A stretch of 64,000 bases of DNA from Diabrotica undecimpunctata (GCF_040954645.1 NC_092806.1:115612458-115676457), one strand, 5' to 3'. Positions 1-12,473 are shown, counted from the stretch's first letter. Numbers and translations are program-made. The notes: generated by a model not told the origin, from the letters alone.

Positions 1-241
1 CACTTTCAACAGCGTCCTCTATTCTAATATGCCTTCTACTTCTGTTGCTTCTTGTGTGCGTTATGAGTTTCTGTCTTTTTATGTTTATTCTCCAAACTCC
101 TTGGAACCTTTTTTCGGTTGTGTATAAAGTAGATGGCATACACGCCAAATTATCTATTCTTCATGGTTTGTATACATACTTTTACTGTTTGTAGCCTTCC
201 TAAACTTTTGAATGGATTTATATGTTATTATTATGTCACTA

Positions 242-532
242 TTATCTTTTTGATAGTTTCTGACTGGTTTGACCGACATACACTTCCGAACAGGAACCAC
301 ATGGAATATAATACACTACATTGAAGTTATCCAGTTTTGTAACTCTTTCTGTCAGGTGAGGGAAGTATGTCCCTAATCTTTTATACACTGAATTTGCTAT
401 CACTATGTTAAACTGTCTGAAAAGGTTTGTGATCTGTGGTGATAGACCCCTGATGTAAGGCAATCTTCCACAGAAAAGTTTTACTGGTTCTCGTTCTAAT
501 GCTTGTTGTTGCTGTGTTCTTGCCGTTGTCAT
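242..532 (-). pseudogene. PLE C-terminal fragment with start of GIY-YIG endonuclease
   Basis: Open stretch of 96 codons. The last third reads VVYYIPCGSCSEVYVGQTSQ, the entry of the GIY-YIG nuclease domain of Penelope-like elements, with the paired cysteines typical of the PLE version (CGSC). The nuclease normally cuts the target DNA. The frame closes at 242 and what follows to position 1 is full of stops, so the catalytic second half is lost. It lies directly downstream of the RT fragment on the same strand, as in the intact element. Confidence 0.75.
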
Positions 533-559
533 ATCTTGGAAGAGCAGTTCAGCAGCATC

Positions 560-1285
560 TTAGGATAGTGATTTTTTTTTAAGAATCGCATAAAGCAACT
601 TGATGTTCTTATTGTAGTTAGAAGGGTGACAAATTCTTTTTATTCTGTTTTTCAGACCTTTGATGATGTTAATCTTCTGTTCATCCGGATGATAAGAGTG
701 AAAAGGCACATATCTACCTGAGAATGTTTTCTTTCTGTACCAATCCAACCTTACTGTATTATCCTCATGTCTGGTTACATTAGTGTCGAGGAATGGCACC
801 ATATTATTTTCTTCTGTTTCGACAGTAAATTGTAGGTGAGTGTTATAGGAGTTAAATATGTTAAGAGTGTAGTTGATTTTGTCAGCTCGCGCTGCACACA
901 TGAGGTCGTCTACATATTGGTAGATGAAGGAGAACTGGAAATCAGCTTCTCGAGCACAGTAGTGAAGTAGGGATTTCATTGCAATCTCTGGCAAAGATGG
1001 GGATATGGCTCCACCCATGGGTGCTCCTTTTATTTGAACATAGAAATCATTTTGGAAAGTGAAATATGTATTGTTGTATAAAAAGGTAATCAGTTTTAGG
1101 AACAGTACTTTGGGAATTATACAATTCGGTTCAATCAGATGGTAATTAGTTGTCAGAATAGAAACTACCAATTCAACAGGGATGTTGGTAAACAAGGAAG
1201 TAACATCAAAACTCGCCAAGACATATCCTGAAGGTAGTAAAAACCCATTGATCTTATTTGCAAATTCAAAAGAATTTTAATTTTG
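560..1285 (-). pseudogene. PLE reverse transcriptase core
   Basis: The longest open part is 1219-560. Motifs in order are FDVTSLFTNIP (RT motif A, first catalytic Asp), GAPMGGAISP, YVDD (catalytic pair) and VPFLD. This order and the wording FDVxSLFTNIP are characteristic of Penelope-like RT rather than LINE RT. Reading can be extended upstream to 1285 (SGYVL just before the first motif), but a one-base shift near 1270 separates it from the preceding segment at 1950-1908 (AKYLAGIID). The catalytic residues are preserved, so loss of function came from frameshifts and insertions rather than active-site decay. Confidence 0.85.
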
Positions 1286-1907
1286 TAGGTATTGTAAGGT
1301 AGGTATTGTAAAACGGAGGAAGATATAAAAAATAGACTAGGACAAACAAGAGACTGCATACGAAAATTGAACCCGGTACCATAGTACCGGGTTCAATTTT
1401 CGGATAAGAACATCAGCATGAAAACAAAGAAAAAAATATATAATACCATGACAAGAAGTATCCTCACTTATGAGTGTGAAAATTGGACAATAAATAAGAA
1501 AACCAAAAACAAAATAAGAGCAACAGAGATGGAATTCCTAAGGAGAAGCTGCAGAGTAACAAGAAGAGATAGAATAAATAACATGGAGATTAAGAGGAGA
1601 ATGGGAATGAACTCCGACATAATAGACTACATCGAACAGAAGAGGTTAACCTGGTACGGACATGTCAGAAGAGCAGACCAAAATCGGTGGATAAATAGAA
1701 TAACAGAGTGGAGCCCGATAGGAAGAAGAAAGAGAGGCAGACCCCGAAGATCTTTCAGAGATGAAGTGGACAAAGCAATGAATAGAAGAAACCTACAGGA
1801 AGGGGACTGGCTAAACAGGAAAAATTGGAGAAAACGGTTGAGTGAAGGAATACAGTGAAAACTGTGGAAATCCTTGTATATATATATATATATATAGGTA
1901 TTGTAAG
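1286..1907 (+). mobile_element. 5'-truncated LINE inserted in the PLE
   Basis: Insertion of about 600 bp flanked by the 13 bp direct repeat taggtattgtaag at 1286-1298 and 1895-1907. The body contains only the C-terminal end of a LINE ORF (1418-1858) and ends in a short (TA)n tail at 1877-1896, the usual layout of a target-primed, 5'-truncated LINE insertion. Removing it rejoins the PLE reading across the site. An extra copy of the TSD sequence (1300-1311) sits just inside the left junction. Confidence 0.8.
1418..1858 (+). pseudogene. LINE ORF2 C-terminal fragment (RTE-like)
   Basis: An open frame of 146 codons covers the region after the RT domain of an endonuclease/RT LINE. It begins in the thumb region (YNTMTRSILTYECENW), then has LTWYGHVRRADQNRW and the terminal basic block GRRKRGRPRRSF. 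These are hallmarks of the C-terminus of insect RTE-like elements. The endonuclease and RT palm are absent because the insertion is 5'-truncated, so the first Met is only an internal codon. Non-functional. Confidence 0.75.
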
Positions 1908-2290
1908 AAGAATAAGAAGTGTCAATAATACCTGCTAGATACTTAGCCAAGGATTGAGTAAGGGTATTCTTACTTGCAATTATAGGACGTAGTGGGCTCC
2001 CTTCTTTGTGAATTTTTGGAAGTCCATAATATGTTGGGGTGGTCCCAGTATAGTTGGTTAATTCCTTTTTTGTTTTGGTGTTAATATCTCCCTCGTTATA
2101 AAGTTGTTTTATCGGTAAGTTAGTGTTCCATTCTACTGATGGAGTCAGATCTTTGGGGATTTTTTAATAGGAATGTGGGTCGTTGAGAAGCTTAAATGAT
2201 TTGGTGATGTACTCGTTTCTGTCCATTATGACTGTTGTGTTGCCCTTGTCTGCTCTCGTTACTATAATGTCAGGATTGTCTTTCAGAAAT

Positions 2291-2494
2291 TTTCTCGTTT
2301 TTAAAAAGAAAAGACAGTAAAGATTTGCTTTCACGTATAGTACGTCTGTGTATCCGCTTATACATATTTCACCCTAAAAGGGATCTTCGGAGCGGCTATT
2401 CCCAAATGCTCTGAACGTGAAAATAATCTTTCCTGTCATATTGAATCTAAATTGGTTTCTGAAATTAGTTTACGGATTTATTTCTCGTTTTTAA
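2291..2494 (-). mobile_element. 176 bp mobile unit with hammerhead-like fold (retrozyme-like)
   Basis: A 176 bp insert (2305-2480) lies between perfect 14 bp direct repeats tttctcgtttttaa (2291-2304 and 2481-2494). Excising it restores the PLE reading, with IELKTR running on to KFLKDNPDIIVTRADKGN. It has no coding capacity. On the minus strand, 2395-2354 can fold like a hammerhead ribozyme: CCGCT pairs with AGCGG as stem I, a CCC/GGG stem II follows a core read as CCGAAGA, and GAA comes after it. The canonical core is CUGANGA, so one core base (U4 to C) is changed. A related sequence occurs at 41.15-41.22 kb. Small non-autonomous hammerhead-bearing retroelements of similar size (retrozymes) are known from animals; assignment here is inference. 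Confidence 0.6.
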
Positions 2495-2965
2495 TTCAAT
2501 AGCCATGGATGGACTGATGTAATGACGGTTAGTTTTGGTGTGGTTCGTAATTATTGTGGTGATTTTTGAACGTTGCAGGTTTTGTGATTCTGTGGGAAGT
2601 TTTTTAATACAGTACTCAATGTCTGCTAGGTATGTGTACATATCAATATCTTTCACTGAGATTGGTAGTGAATATTTTGGACCTAGTGATAGAAAAGATT
2701 TTATGTCTTGAGGCAAAGACACATTAGATTGGTTTACCAACCATGCATTGTCATTTGTAATTGTGAGTGAAGCTAAAGGGTCTTTAAGTTGGTTAAGTTT
2801 TATGATGATGCTTCTTTTTATACGGTTGAAGATTATTTTATATCTTTTGTCCTGTAGTCTCAAGAAATCAGAAATCATGTTGTTGGGGAGTTTGCTATTA
2901 AGATACCCTGTTGATTTATCTATGTTTCTCTGTAGGTTTCTAATTTTTGTGTTGGTTTCATTCAT
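2465..2965 (-). pseudogene. PLE N-terminal region
   Basis: 166 open codons with LSLGPKYSLP, a conserved PLE motif upstream of the RT fingers, near the middle. The first part is rich in Lys, Asn and Ile with no clear fold. The true reading ends at ELKTR, where the 176 bp unit breaks in; the last few residues come from that insert. Upstream of 2965 the frame is not convincing, so the start codon is unknown. Confidence 0.7.
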
Positions 2966-3165
2966 AGTGATGTTTCACAAATTGGTCGCATTGCTCTTGT
3001 AGTGATCCTTTCCCATTGCTCCTTTTAGGAGTTAACATGCTCCTTTTCTAATTTGGCAGCACCGTACTGAAGACGACCAATAGTCAGAAATACGTATATA
3101 CGGTTGCCTTCCATCGATATACCTTTTTTGGTTTTCTGTTTTGCAAGAGATGCCATTACATTTTA

Positions 3166-3169
<4 letters not shown>

Positions 3170-3212
<43 letters not shown>
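3170..3212. repeat. (TA)n microsatellite
   Basis: Pure alternating TA of about 43 bases directly beyond the presumed 5' end of the PLE. It may be the insertion target of the element. Confidence 0.95.
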
Positions 3213-4930
<1,718 letters not shown>

Positions 4931-6554
4931 CTGCTTTTAAAAAACCCTATAGTTGTATTCAATAATGTCTATTGTGGTTTATCCAGGTCATTTTAGGTAA
5001 TAATGTTGTACATTGTGAATATTATACTGTAATGTAATTAAAGGTTCTACACTTATAACACCTGTAAGTTTATTTAAAGTCTTTATTTGGACAATATAAC
5101 TAATTTATCTTACACTTAATAATTATATAATTTATCTACGTGCGTTACATTTTAAAAACTCGACGCGATGTTCAAAAACTAACTGTTCTGTTTACAACAA
5201 AATTCCTCTTTAAATATAAAATCCTGTTATTCGAGAATGCGGCGATCCCCCATCGAAGAGCCGAGAAAGTCACTCATGCTGGTTTTATTCGGCCTGCCTC
5301 TGGAAATTTCGAATCGTGGGTGACTCATCATAATTCAGGTAAACAGGTCTTTCAACTGAGCGCCGAAATAACTAGAATAGAAACGATATTAATAATAAAT
5401 ATGTTTGCAGTTTTGAGTCATATGACACGTCATTATTTATCATAACAATACTATTTCAGTTAAATAAATATCGTGATAAAGATTTAAAAATATTACCTTT
5501 AAACAACTCAACCTGCCTCATTGCCCCTTTCATGCTCATTTATAAATATATTACCATACACTGCTGTGAAAATATCTAAAACTAAAAGTTTGCGTGCTAA
5601 AATGTAATGTAAATTTAACTGTGCTCTACCGAAAGGAAATACTAACAATAAAATGAAAAGGTACTAGAACGAGTTGCGACCAAAAAACAATTTATCTGCA
5701 AATTTCTTTAAGTAAGTGGAAACAGCTGAGAAAGATATAAATTCTCGTTGTATGGTTAACAATTAACACCTTTCTTTTTATTTCTAACTATTATTCTCCA
5801 CAATTTTCTTTTCCTGTGCAAACAATTTATGCTATTGATTATTTACCGTTTTGTCGTAAACGTAAGTGAATCTTGCCTCGTTTGCATAATGGTAATCAAA
5901 TTTTTCCACAAACATGAGTTTTATGTCAACTGAAGTCGCACTTCGACTGGGCACGCTCATAACTCTCATTTTCGAATTCCCGTTATGTCGTTATATTTCT
6001 GTTACCCAACATCGAATAAAAGATTTACTACAAGAAACGTGTAGTAAAGACTAGTTCTTTGTTATTTATCGTTTTCAAGCTCATTTGCATATCCCGATAA
6101 TCCATTTCTGACCTCATTCTGATTGAAGGCGGATTTTTAATGTGGCTAACAGATTTTTAATAACCGTGCGATGATAATTGAAATTATAGTATTGTAAATC
6201 ACATAATTCAGATATTTTTAATTGTAGAGAGACAAAATGAGATCGGTAAAATGGATTTTGTTAACTCTAACCAAATCATCCTTTTTAGAAACAGGTAGTA
6301 CTGAGTGGTCAATAAATATCCACATATTTTTTAAATAAAAAATTGGATTTTTAATCAAAATTAAATTAAAATTTTTATAAATAGCTCTAAATATTCTTAA
6401 ATCAGCTAACGTGTTCTTCTTCTTCTTTTTATTTTTATGTAGACATGACTGTCTGTTTTTCCATGACTGCAGTAAGTTGTAGTTCCATCGCTTTCGTGGT
6501 CTTCCTACTTTCGTATTTCTTAGGGTCGTCTCTCGCCATCGTCTTTACTCCTCT
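4931..6554. other. Intergenic DNA, no gene seen
   Basis: AT-rich with no recognisable coding motif. A 110-base patch at 5230-5340 is visibly richer in G+C and holds an imperfect inverted repeat (agtcac near 5270, gtgact near 5323). Around 6440-6545 there is a short minus-strand stretch of LINE-like composition that is too decayed to name. Confidence 0.4.
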
Positions 6555-8045
6555 ATTTGTACAAGCAAGCAAGCAATTTAATTAAACCCAGCCTGTGGGA
6601 AATGATCACCCCTAGGAATTAACTCGAGTAAAAACAGGAGTTACTCCACCGCGCTTTAATGCTCCAGACCATCTCTTTCCCCCCTATAGCACTTTGATCG
6701 CGATAGGGGCACAACTATCAGCCAAATGCTCTTCAAGTGGAGGTCCTGGGTAATAGAACTTCAACATGGTTTCCTAACCGAATTCAAAACTCAGGACAGC
6801 GCATTGTCACTATATTCATGTTATCTTAATCTGGCTTATCCGCGAACTAAAATTGCTTACTTGGGTCTCAAGTCTCCGCTCTGAGCTAGACTCAGTTCGG
6901 CGACTTGGTGCTTAAGGGGTTGGGCCCTACGTGCCCGAGTTTTTAATGGCTTTTGTTAATTTTTTTTTGTGGCTTGCGCTGGTTTTTGTTAGTAGTTTTT
7001 TGAATTTTTTGGTGGCCGAAGCCGTTTTTTGTTGTTTTTTGCATTTTTTTTGTAGGATGCCTGAAACATAAAATCAAAATTAGTGTATATTAATATATTA
7101 AATTATCTATTTAAAATTAACTGGGTCCACGCTGTACGTTGCGATGGTCCACGAGTGTTATGAGCTACGAACTATCTTCATTGTGCGTTGTTGTTGTTTT
7201 TTGAAGTGTTTTCTCTCTGGTTTTTTGTTTTCTCTCTGGTGTGATTGTTGATTGATTTTCTCTCTAGTATTATGATTTTATTCTACTATTTGTTGTTTGG
7301 GTCTTTTGTGCTTCCATCTGTGGAAAGCGTCGTACCTCATTATCTCTCGCAATATGTGGCTGGGGTGGTTTTCTATCTCCGTAAACTTTATCCTACCTTT
7401 TTCTTACATTGTGTCAGTCACTCTGATTTGTTGAAGTTCTCTAAAGAGGAGTCTTTCTACTACGTATCTCGGTACGTTGACTGCTTCTCTTAGGCTGTTG
7501 TTATGTGCCGCTTTTATTTTCTTTTTTGATGTATTGCATATGTGTCCCCATGCGAGAGATACATATGTTGTATAGGAAGAATTATACTATTTATTAATCT
7601 TATTTTTGTTTTCAGTCTTTTGTTTGCTTGAAAAAGTTTGCTTTTTCTTCCTGCTATGCTTCTTATTGCTGCTCTTGCCATATTGGCTTTTTACACTGTA
7701 GCTTCTACATGTTTGCTAAACGTTAAACCTTTGTCCATGATTACTCCGAGGTATTTTGCTTCACTTTTTCACTCGACAGGATCGTCTTGCACAGTTACCT
7801 GTTCTTCTGGTTGTTGGTACCTCTATTTGAAAAGGGCAGCCTTGTGTCTTTTCGGAGTTTATAGTGATTTTCCATTTTAAACTCCATTCTATGTCGTTTA
7901 GCGCTGTTTGTAAGTTGTTTCCTGCTATGTCTACATTTCTGTGTTTGGCCGATATCTCTGTCGTCGGCATAAAGGCTTAGTAGTGTACCTGGTGTTCTAG
8001 GTATGTCTACTCTATTTGTTGTCATTCGGTTTATATGATCGTTCT
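6555..8045 (-). mobile_element. Jockey-like LINE relic (RT end, C-terminus and 3' region)
   Basis: Minus-strand reading in fragments. Near 8025-7930 it has DIPRTPGTLLSLYADD, the jockey-type approach to the catalytic YADD. Then come LQTALNDIEWSLKWKITIN and KTQ (7930-7850), KYLGVIMDKGLTF (7760-7715), and SLREAVNVPRYVVERLLF (7490-7435). These blocks in this order are the RT palm-thumb and C-terminus of jockey-clade elements. Several stops and shifts break them, and the upstream RT half and endonuclease are missing. The region to 6555 has no frame but differs in composition from its surroundings; I infer it is the element's 3' untranslated region. Confidence 0.6.
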
Positions 8046-8389
8046 ATTTAACTTTTCTATTTTCTACCCAGTCCTTTTTGTAAATTTTTATGAACCAATA
8101 TTAGTTCATTTATTCCAGCTAAATTGCGTCATTTTACTTAGGCTTATTTGGGATATATTTCAGCTAATTTATTTGAGTCAAAATTTTGGTTGATTTGTTG
8201 ATTCTATTAGAGATGGCAATATTTTTTTGTTGTTACCTTTTTTTTGAGCGAAACTATTTCTTTTTTATTGTTCTGAAGCTATTTTCTTGTGGCATATTAA
8301 AGTAGTTACTATTTAAATGGGAATAAGCCACAATTAGTGGTTAAAGTACGTTTATTGTCGTTTCAATTTCCACTTCGGAAAACGATTTC

Positions 8390-8620
8390 CTAGCAGATTA
8401 TTTTATGTTGTTTTTCTCCCATTTGGTATCCTTTTTTAGTTTTTATTTTTTAAATTATTTCATCCATGATTAGGTCAAATAATAGAGTACTCATAGAATC
8501 TCCCTGTCTTATCCCATTGATTGTTTTAATTGGGTTGGTTGGGTGGATTGGCTTAGTTCTTCTTCTATTTTTACTTTTATTGTGTTTTTATGGTAGATAT
8601 ATTCGTTTCCAATCAGCTTA
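8390..8620 (-). pseudogene. LINE RT fragment, same family as the copy at 46.2 kb
   Basis: On the minus strand NTIKVKIEEEL is followed, after stops, by a decayed match to DSLSPLL and LIMDEIIKK. The nucleotide sequence from about 8395 closely parallels 46187-46380, which keeps the RT motif GNGISQGDSLSPLL. This copy has more stops. Sequence up to 8860 reads on in one frame but does not match the RT pattern and may be unrelated. Confidence 0.55.
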
Positions 8621-8860
8621 CATACTCTTATACAACAATGTACACTATTTAGCCGCAATCCCCAATTTGCAGGAATTTTTAATATGCACATTTTTGAACC
8701 ATCTATCCATCCTTTCTTAACTGTACCGTATAAGTTTTGTCTAAATATTAGATTCGTTGCATATTTAGTCATTTGTTCTAGATATTTATTACATCGGTTG
8801 AATATTATTTGGATTTCCATGACTGCTTGACGTTTATTTATTGTTTCAAAGCCCATTTTC

Positions 8861-9513
8861 TTTATCCAATTTTAAAAAGTTTTCTCACAACAGTTCATGT
8901 TCCGACCTCGTTGTTTCTAATTTCTTCCTTATTATTCCGATTGTAGGTATTTCATTGCTTCTGTAGCAATCGTATATTGTGGTTTTTAATATGTTTATAA
9001 GTGAAGCATCTATAGGCCTTTCAAATGTGTAGCCGCATTGCTTCTGCGAAGATGAACTATTTTGTATACAGTTGAAAGTGGAATTTCTGTTAAATCAAAA
9101 GTTGCTTATATCAACAGTTTTTCATTGAAGTAGAATTTGCTGTGTATACTTTGAACACATTAAAACATACTTGCTGTGTCCCAGCATTTAAATGCATTCG
9201 AATCTTCTTTACGGATAATTTTTTTTCAGGAAATACATTTACACCTTCATTGACACTGGCACTTTCTACAAAATCAGTGTTGTTATTGTGCGCAATATTT
9301 TCAACCACATTATCCCACAGATGCCACATTTATATTAAATTACAGCAAACAAAACTCTACACTCTACTAAAGAACCGCTACATCACTATCCAAAATAATT
9401 AAATTACAACAAACAACACTACTAACAAACTGCTTCCCAATTATCTTACTAAAACGGCATTCAGTCGGTTGCAACAGAGAAGGGATCAAACGTAGCCGAA
9501 TTTAAAACATTCT

Positions 9514-9515
<2 letters not shown>
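8861..9515. other. Intergenic DNA, no gene seen
   Basis: No motif in any frame. Short overlapping open frames around 9111-9402 on both strands look like chance. Confidence 0.4.
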
Positions 9516-9589
<74 letters not shown>

Positions 9590-9590
9590 C
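9516..9590. repeat. (TA)n microsatellite
   Basis: About 70 bases of alternating TA ending where the LINE at 9595 begins. Confidence 0.95.
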
Positions 9591-9642
9591 AAATTTGACA
9601 AGAGTATGCTTTAAAAAACAAACAGTTTTCAAAATTGCAACC

Positions 9643-10686
9643 ATGAATACTAGAACTCTACTTTCTGATGAAAGCTTTAAAGAAATGGAAAAAGAATTAG
9701 AAAAGATCAAATGGGACATCGTCGGAGTTAGTGAAGTGAGAAGGCGAGGTGAAGGCCTCGAGACCCTAAAATCCGGTCACTTGTTTTACTATCACGGAGA
9801 ACAACATAAGTCAGTAGGAGGCGTCGGATTCTTTATAAACAAACAGCTAGCAGGAAATCTAAAAACTGTCCAATCAGTATCCACTAGAGTTACATATGCC
9901 ACGTTCAAAATAAATACTAGGTATTATCTAAAAGTTATCCAAGCCTATGCTCCAACAACAGAATATACAGACGAGGAGATCGAAGTGTTTTATGATGATT
10001 TAAGCACAGCCATCACAAACGACCGTACACATTTCACAGTTATATGTGGAGACTTTAACGCCAAAATAGGAACAAAACTGGATCCAGCAGAAACTGCTCT
10101 TGGAAATTTTGGAAGTCAGGGACGGAACGACCGTGGCGACACTCTTTTAAACTTCTTACTAGAGAAAAACCTATTCCTAATGAACAGTTACTACTACAAG
10201 AAACCTCACCGCAGATGGACGTGGAAAAGCCCAGATGGGAAGACGACAAACGAGATTGATTACTTTATCACTGATAAAAGATACATATTTACAGATGTGA
10301 CAGTGCTAAATAAATTTGCGAAATCAAGCGACCATCGTATGGTGAGAGCCACCATTGTGTTAAATACCAACTATGAACGACACAATATGATAAAAAAGAA
10401 GCAAATAAACATATGGACACATCCAAACAACGAACAAAATTTTGAAGATCATATCGGTAAATTCCTTCAAGAAAAATCATCAACAAATGATATTAACATC
10501 CTAAATGACATAATAGTAGAAGCAATAAGAGAAGCTCAAAAGAAATGCTGCCCAAAAAGCGTGAAGGAAGAAAAAATTAGTCTGGACACACAGAAAAAAA
10601 TGGAACAAAGAAGAATACTGAGAAGCGACGAAAACTCTAGTAACGACGATATAAATAAAATAAACAAGGAAGTATCAAAGAAATAA
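9643..10686 (+). CDS. LINE endonuclease domain (EEP fold)
   Basis: Encodes the target-nicking nuclease of the LINE. Signatures in order are the entry NTRTLL, the catalytic Glu in VSEVRRRGEG, VIQAYAPT, the Asp/Asn pair in ICGDFNAKIG, NEIDYF and the catalytic pair in SSDHRMV. All expected residues are present. The open frame begins at 9595, but I take the ATG at 9643 just before NTRTLL as equally likely, because homologous domains start about there. It ends early at 10686 because of a one-base deletion; the reading continues one frame over into the RT. Transcription would need a promoter upstream; none is evident. Confidence 0.8.
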   Translation: MNTRTLLSDESFKEMEKELEKIKWDIVGVSEVRRRGEGLETLKSGHLFYYHGEQHKSVGGVGFFINKQLAGNLKTVQSVSTRVTYATFKINTRYYLKVIQAYAPTTEYTDEEIEVFYDDLSTAITNDRTHFTVICGDFNAKIGTKLDPAETALGNFGSQGRNDRGDTLLNFLLEKNLFLMNSYYYKKPHRRWTWKSPDGKTTNEIDYFITDKRYIFTDVTVLNKFAKSSDHRMVRATIVLNTNYERHNMIKKKQINIWTHPNNEQNFEDHIGKFLQEKSSTNDINILNDIIVEAIREAQKKCCPKSVKEEKISLDTQKKMEQRRILRSDENSSNDDINKINKEVSKK

Positions 10687-10748
10687 GAAAAGACCTAAGA
10701 AAATACAGAGATGAGAAAATCATCAAAACTATTGAGGAAAATAAGAGT

Positions 10749-12437
10749 ATGAAAATAATGAGACGCAAACTTACAAATGGAAATAAACAAATAGTCAAAC
10801 TCAAGGATAGAAATGGCAACATCACATCAAACAGAGAACATTTGTTACAAATTGTGGAATCATTCTATGGGACATTATATAGCAACCAATCGACTCTAGA
10901 TATAGTTGAATATCAGCAGAGGAAGGTTCAAAATCAGGGTTCCGAAGATATCCCAGAAATCTCCTTGGACGAAATTTACAAGGCTCTAAAAAAGATGAAG
11001 AATAACAAAGCTCCGGGGGAGGACGGTGTCGTCACGGAAGCGATAAAGATAGGAGGCTCAGTACTGATAACCAAAATTCAAAAGCTCTTTAATCTATGTC
11101 TATGGAATCAAAATATCCCAACAAAGTGGAATAATTCAATAACTGTACTCTTACACAAGAAGGGAGATATAGCAGACCTGGAAAGATACAGACCAATCAG
11201 TCTCCTTAACCATCTTTATAAATTATACACCCGAATAATAACGAACAGATTAGAGACAAAGCTGGATTTTTACCAACCTCGGGAACAAGCCGGTTTCCGC
11301 CCTAATTACGGCACAAATGATCACCTGCAGTGCCTAAAAACCCTGATAGAAATAACTAACGAATATAACCGTCCCTTGGCATTGATATTTGTAGACTTTA
11401 AAAAGGCGTTTGATACAGTGGAATTACCGTCCATCTTAAGAGCACTACAAGATTGCAGGGTCGACCACAGATATTGTAATATAGTTAAAAATATATATGA
11501 AAATGCCACAACAACCATAAGTCTACATTCAGCAACTAATAAGATAAAGATAAAAAGGGGAGTCAGGCAAGGTGATACCATGTCACCAAAGCTGTTCATT
11601 ACCGTTCTTGAGTATGCATTTAAAAGACTTACATGGCAACAGAAAGGAATATCCATCGATGGAGAAAGATTAAACCATCTACGTTTTGCGGACGATATCG
11701 TGCTTCTGTCAGATAATCTGGGAGAGATCAAAGACATGCTCCAAGAACTGAATTACATACTACAAGAAACTGGGCTGGAGATAAATTTCGAGAAAACCAA
11801 AATGATCACCAATATGGTTCCCAGCGAAGAGATACAGATCAATAACAACAAGGTAGAATTAATCGATAAATACACATACTTGGGTCATGAAATCAGAATA
11901 ACCAGAGACAACCAAACCTGCGAGCTAAATAGACGAATCACGTTGGGATGGGCGGCATATGGAAGGATGAGAGACATTTTTAAAACAAATACTCCAATTC
12001 ACCTGAAAAGGAAGGCATTTAACCAATGCATCCTACCAGTCTTGACCTACGGAGCAGAGACCCTAACTTTAACGAAAGCTACTGCCGAAAAACTGAGGGT
12101 AACACAAAGGCGAATGGAGAGATCAATGCTGGGTCTGACCTTGAAAGATCGCGTGAGAAATGAGGAGATACGCCGACGAACTGGCGTTGACGATATTATA
12201 CTGCGAATCAATAAACAAAAGTGGAGGTGGGCTGGACATGTTGCTCGAATGGAAGACGGAAGATGGACGAAGAGATTATTGGAGTGGAGACCAAGAGCCG
12301 ACAAGCGAAGTCGAGGCAGACCACCCACCCGATGGACCGACGACCTAAGGAGAATAGAAACAAACTGGATTGCAGCAGCTAGAGATAGAGAGAACTGGAG
12401 ACGTTTGGAGGAGGCCTATATCCAACAATGGATGTGA
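10749..12437 (+). CDS. LINE reverse transcriptase and C-terminal domain
   Basis: 562 codons. RT motifs in order: NNKAPGEDGV, YRPISLLNHLYKLYTRII, QAGFRPNYGTNDH, LIFVDFKKAFDTVE (first Asp), GVRQGDTMSPKLF, and FADDIVLLS (catalytic pair). The C-terminus has WRWAGHVARMEDGRW, the basic GRPPTRWTDDL block and NWRRLEEAYIQQWM. This ending is characteristic of RTE-like insect elements. The first Met is probably internal, since the coding frame continues upstream through KIIKTIEENKS into the endonuclease frame. The catalytic residues look intact, so this is a recent copy or a good consensus source. Confidence 0.88.
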   Translation: MKIMRRKLTNGNKQIVKLKDRNGNITSNREHLLQIVESFYGTLYSNQSTLDIVEYQQRKVQNQGSEDIPEISLDEIYKALKKMKNNKAPGEDGVVTEAIKIGGSVLITKIQKLFNLCLWNQNIPTKWNNSITVLLHKKGDIADLERYRPISLLNHLYKLYTRIITNRLETKLDFYQPREQAGFRPNYGTNDHLQCLKTLIEITNEYNRPLALIFVDFKKAFDTVELPSILRALQDCRVDHRYCNIVKNIYENATTTISLHSATNKIKIKRGVRQGDTMSPKLFITVLEYAFKRLTWQQKGISIDGERLNHLRFADDIVLLSDNLGEIKDMLQELNYILQETGLEINFEKTKMITNMVPSEEIQINNNKVELIDKYTYLGHEIRITRDNQTCELNRRITLGWAAYGRMRDIFKTNTPIHLKRKAFNQCILPVLTYGAETLTLTKATAEKLRVTQRRMERSMLGLTLKDRVRNEEIRRRTGVDDIILRINKQKWRWAGHVARMEDGRWTKRLLEWRPRADKRSRGRPPTRWTDDLRRIETNWIAAARDRENWRRLEEAYIQQWM

Positions 12438-12473
12438 AAACGGGGCTGGATGATGATGATGATGATATATATA

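Larger units (their letters stand above)
1..3165 (-). mobile_element. Penelope-like retroelement, decayed, with two insertions
   Basis: Minus-strand Penelope-like element (PLE). Read 5' to 3' on the minus strand it has an N-terminal region (2965-2465), a middle region with the family motif YGLPKIHK near 2040-2000, the reverse transcriptase core (1285-560) and the start of a GIY-YIG endonuclease (532-242). The frame is broken by a frameshift near 1270, by stops and by two later insertions (1286-1907 and 2291-2494). The left end of the window cuts the endonuclease region, which is already degenerate there. A TA microsatellite starts just beyond the presumed 5' end at about 3165. PLEs copy RNA into DNA in the nucleus; this copy cannot make a full protein. 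The motifs make the family call firm, but the exact ends are not. Confidence 0.85.
9595..12470 (+). mobile_element. Near-complete RTE-like LINE
   Basis: One element of about 2.9 kb. It has an apurinic-type endonuclease domain (9630-10380), a linker, an RT domain (10980-11720) and a basic C-terminus, and it ends in a short GAT repeat tail (12449-12466). A single lost A near 10676-10680 is the only break in about 940 codons: restoring it would join the two open frames. The layout is endonuclease-RT with no RNase H and no separate ORF1. The 5' end abuts a TA microsatellite, so 5' truncation cannot be excluded. A mariner-type transposon begins four bases past the tail. Confidence 0.85.

Noticed and set aside
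8345..8395. gtcgtttcaatttccacttcgg as another hammerhead-like repeat
   Set aside because: On the minus strand GAAAC is present, but the first core half (CUGANGA) is absent and stem II cannot be formed convincingly.
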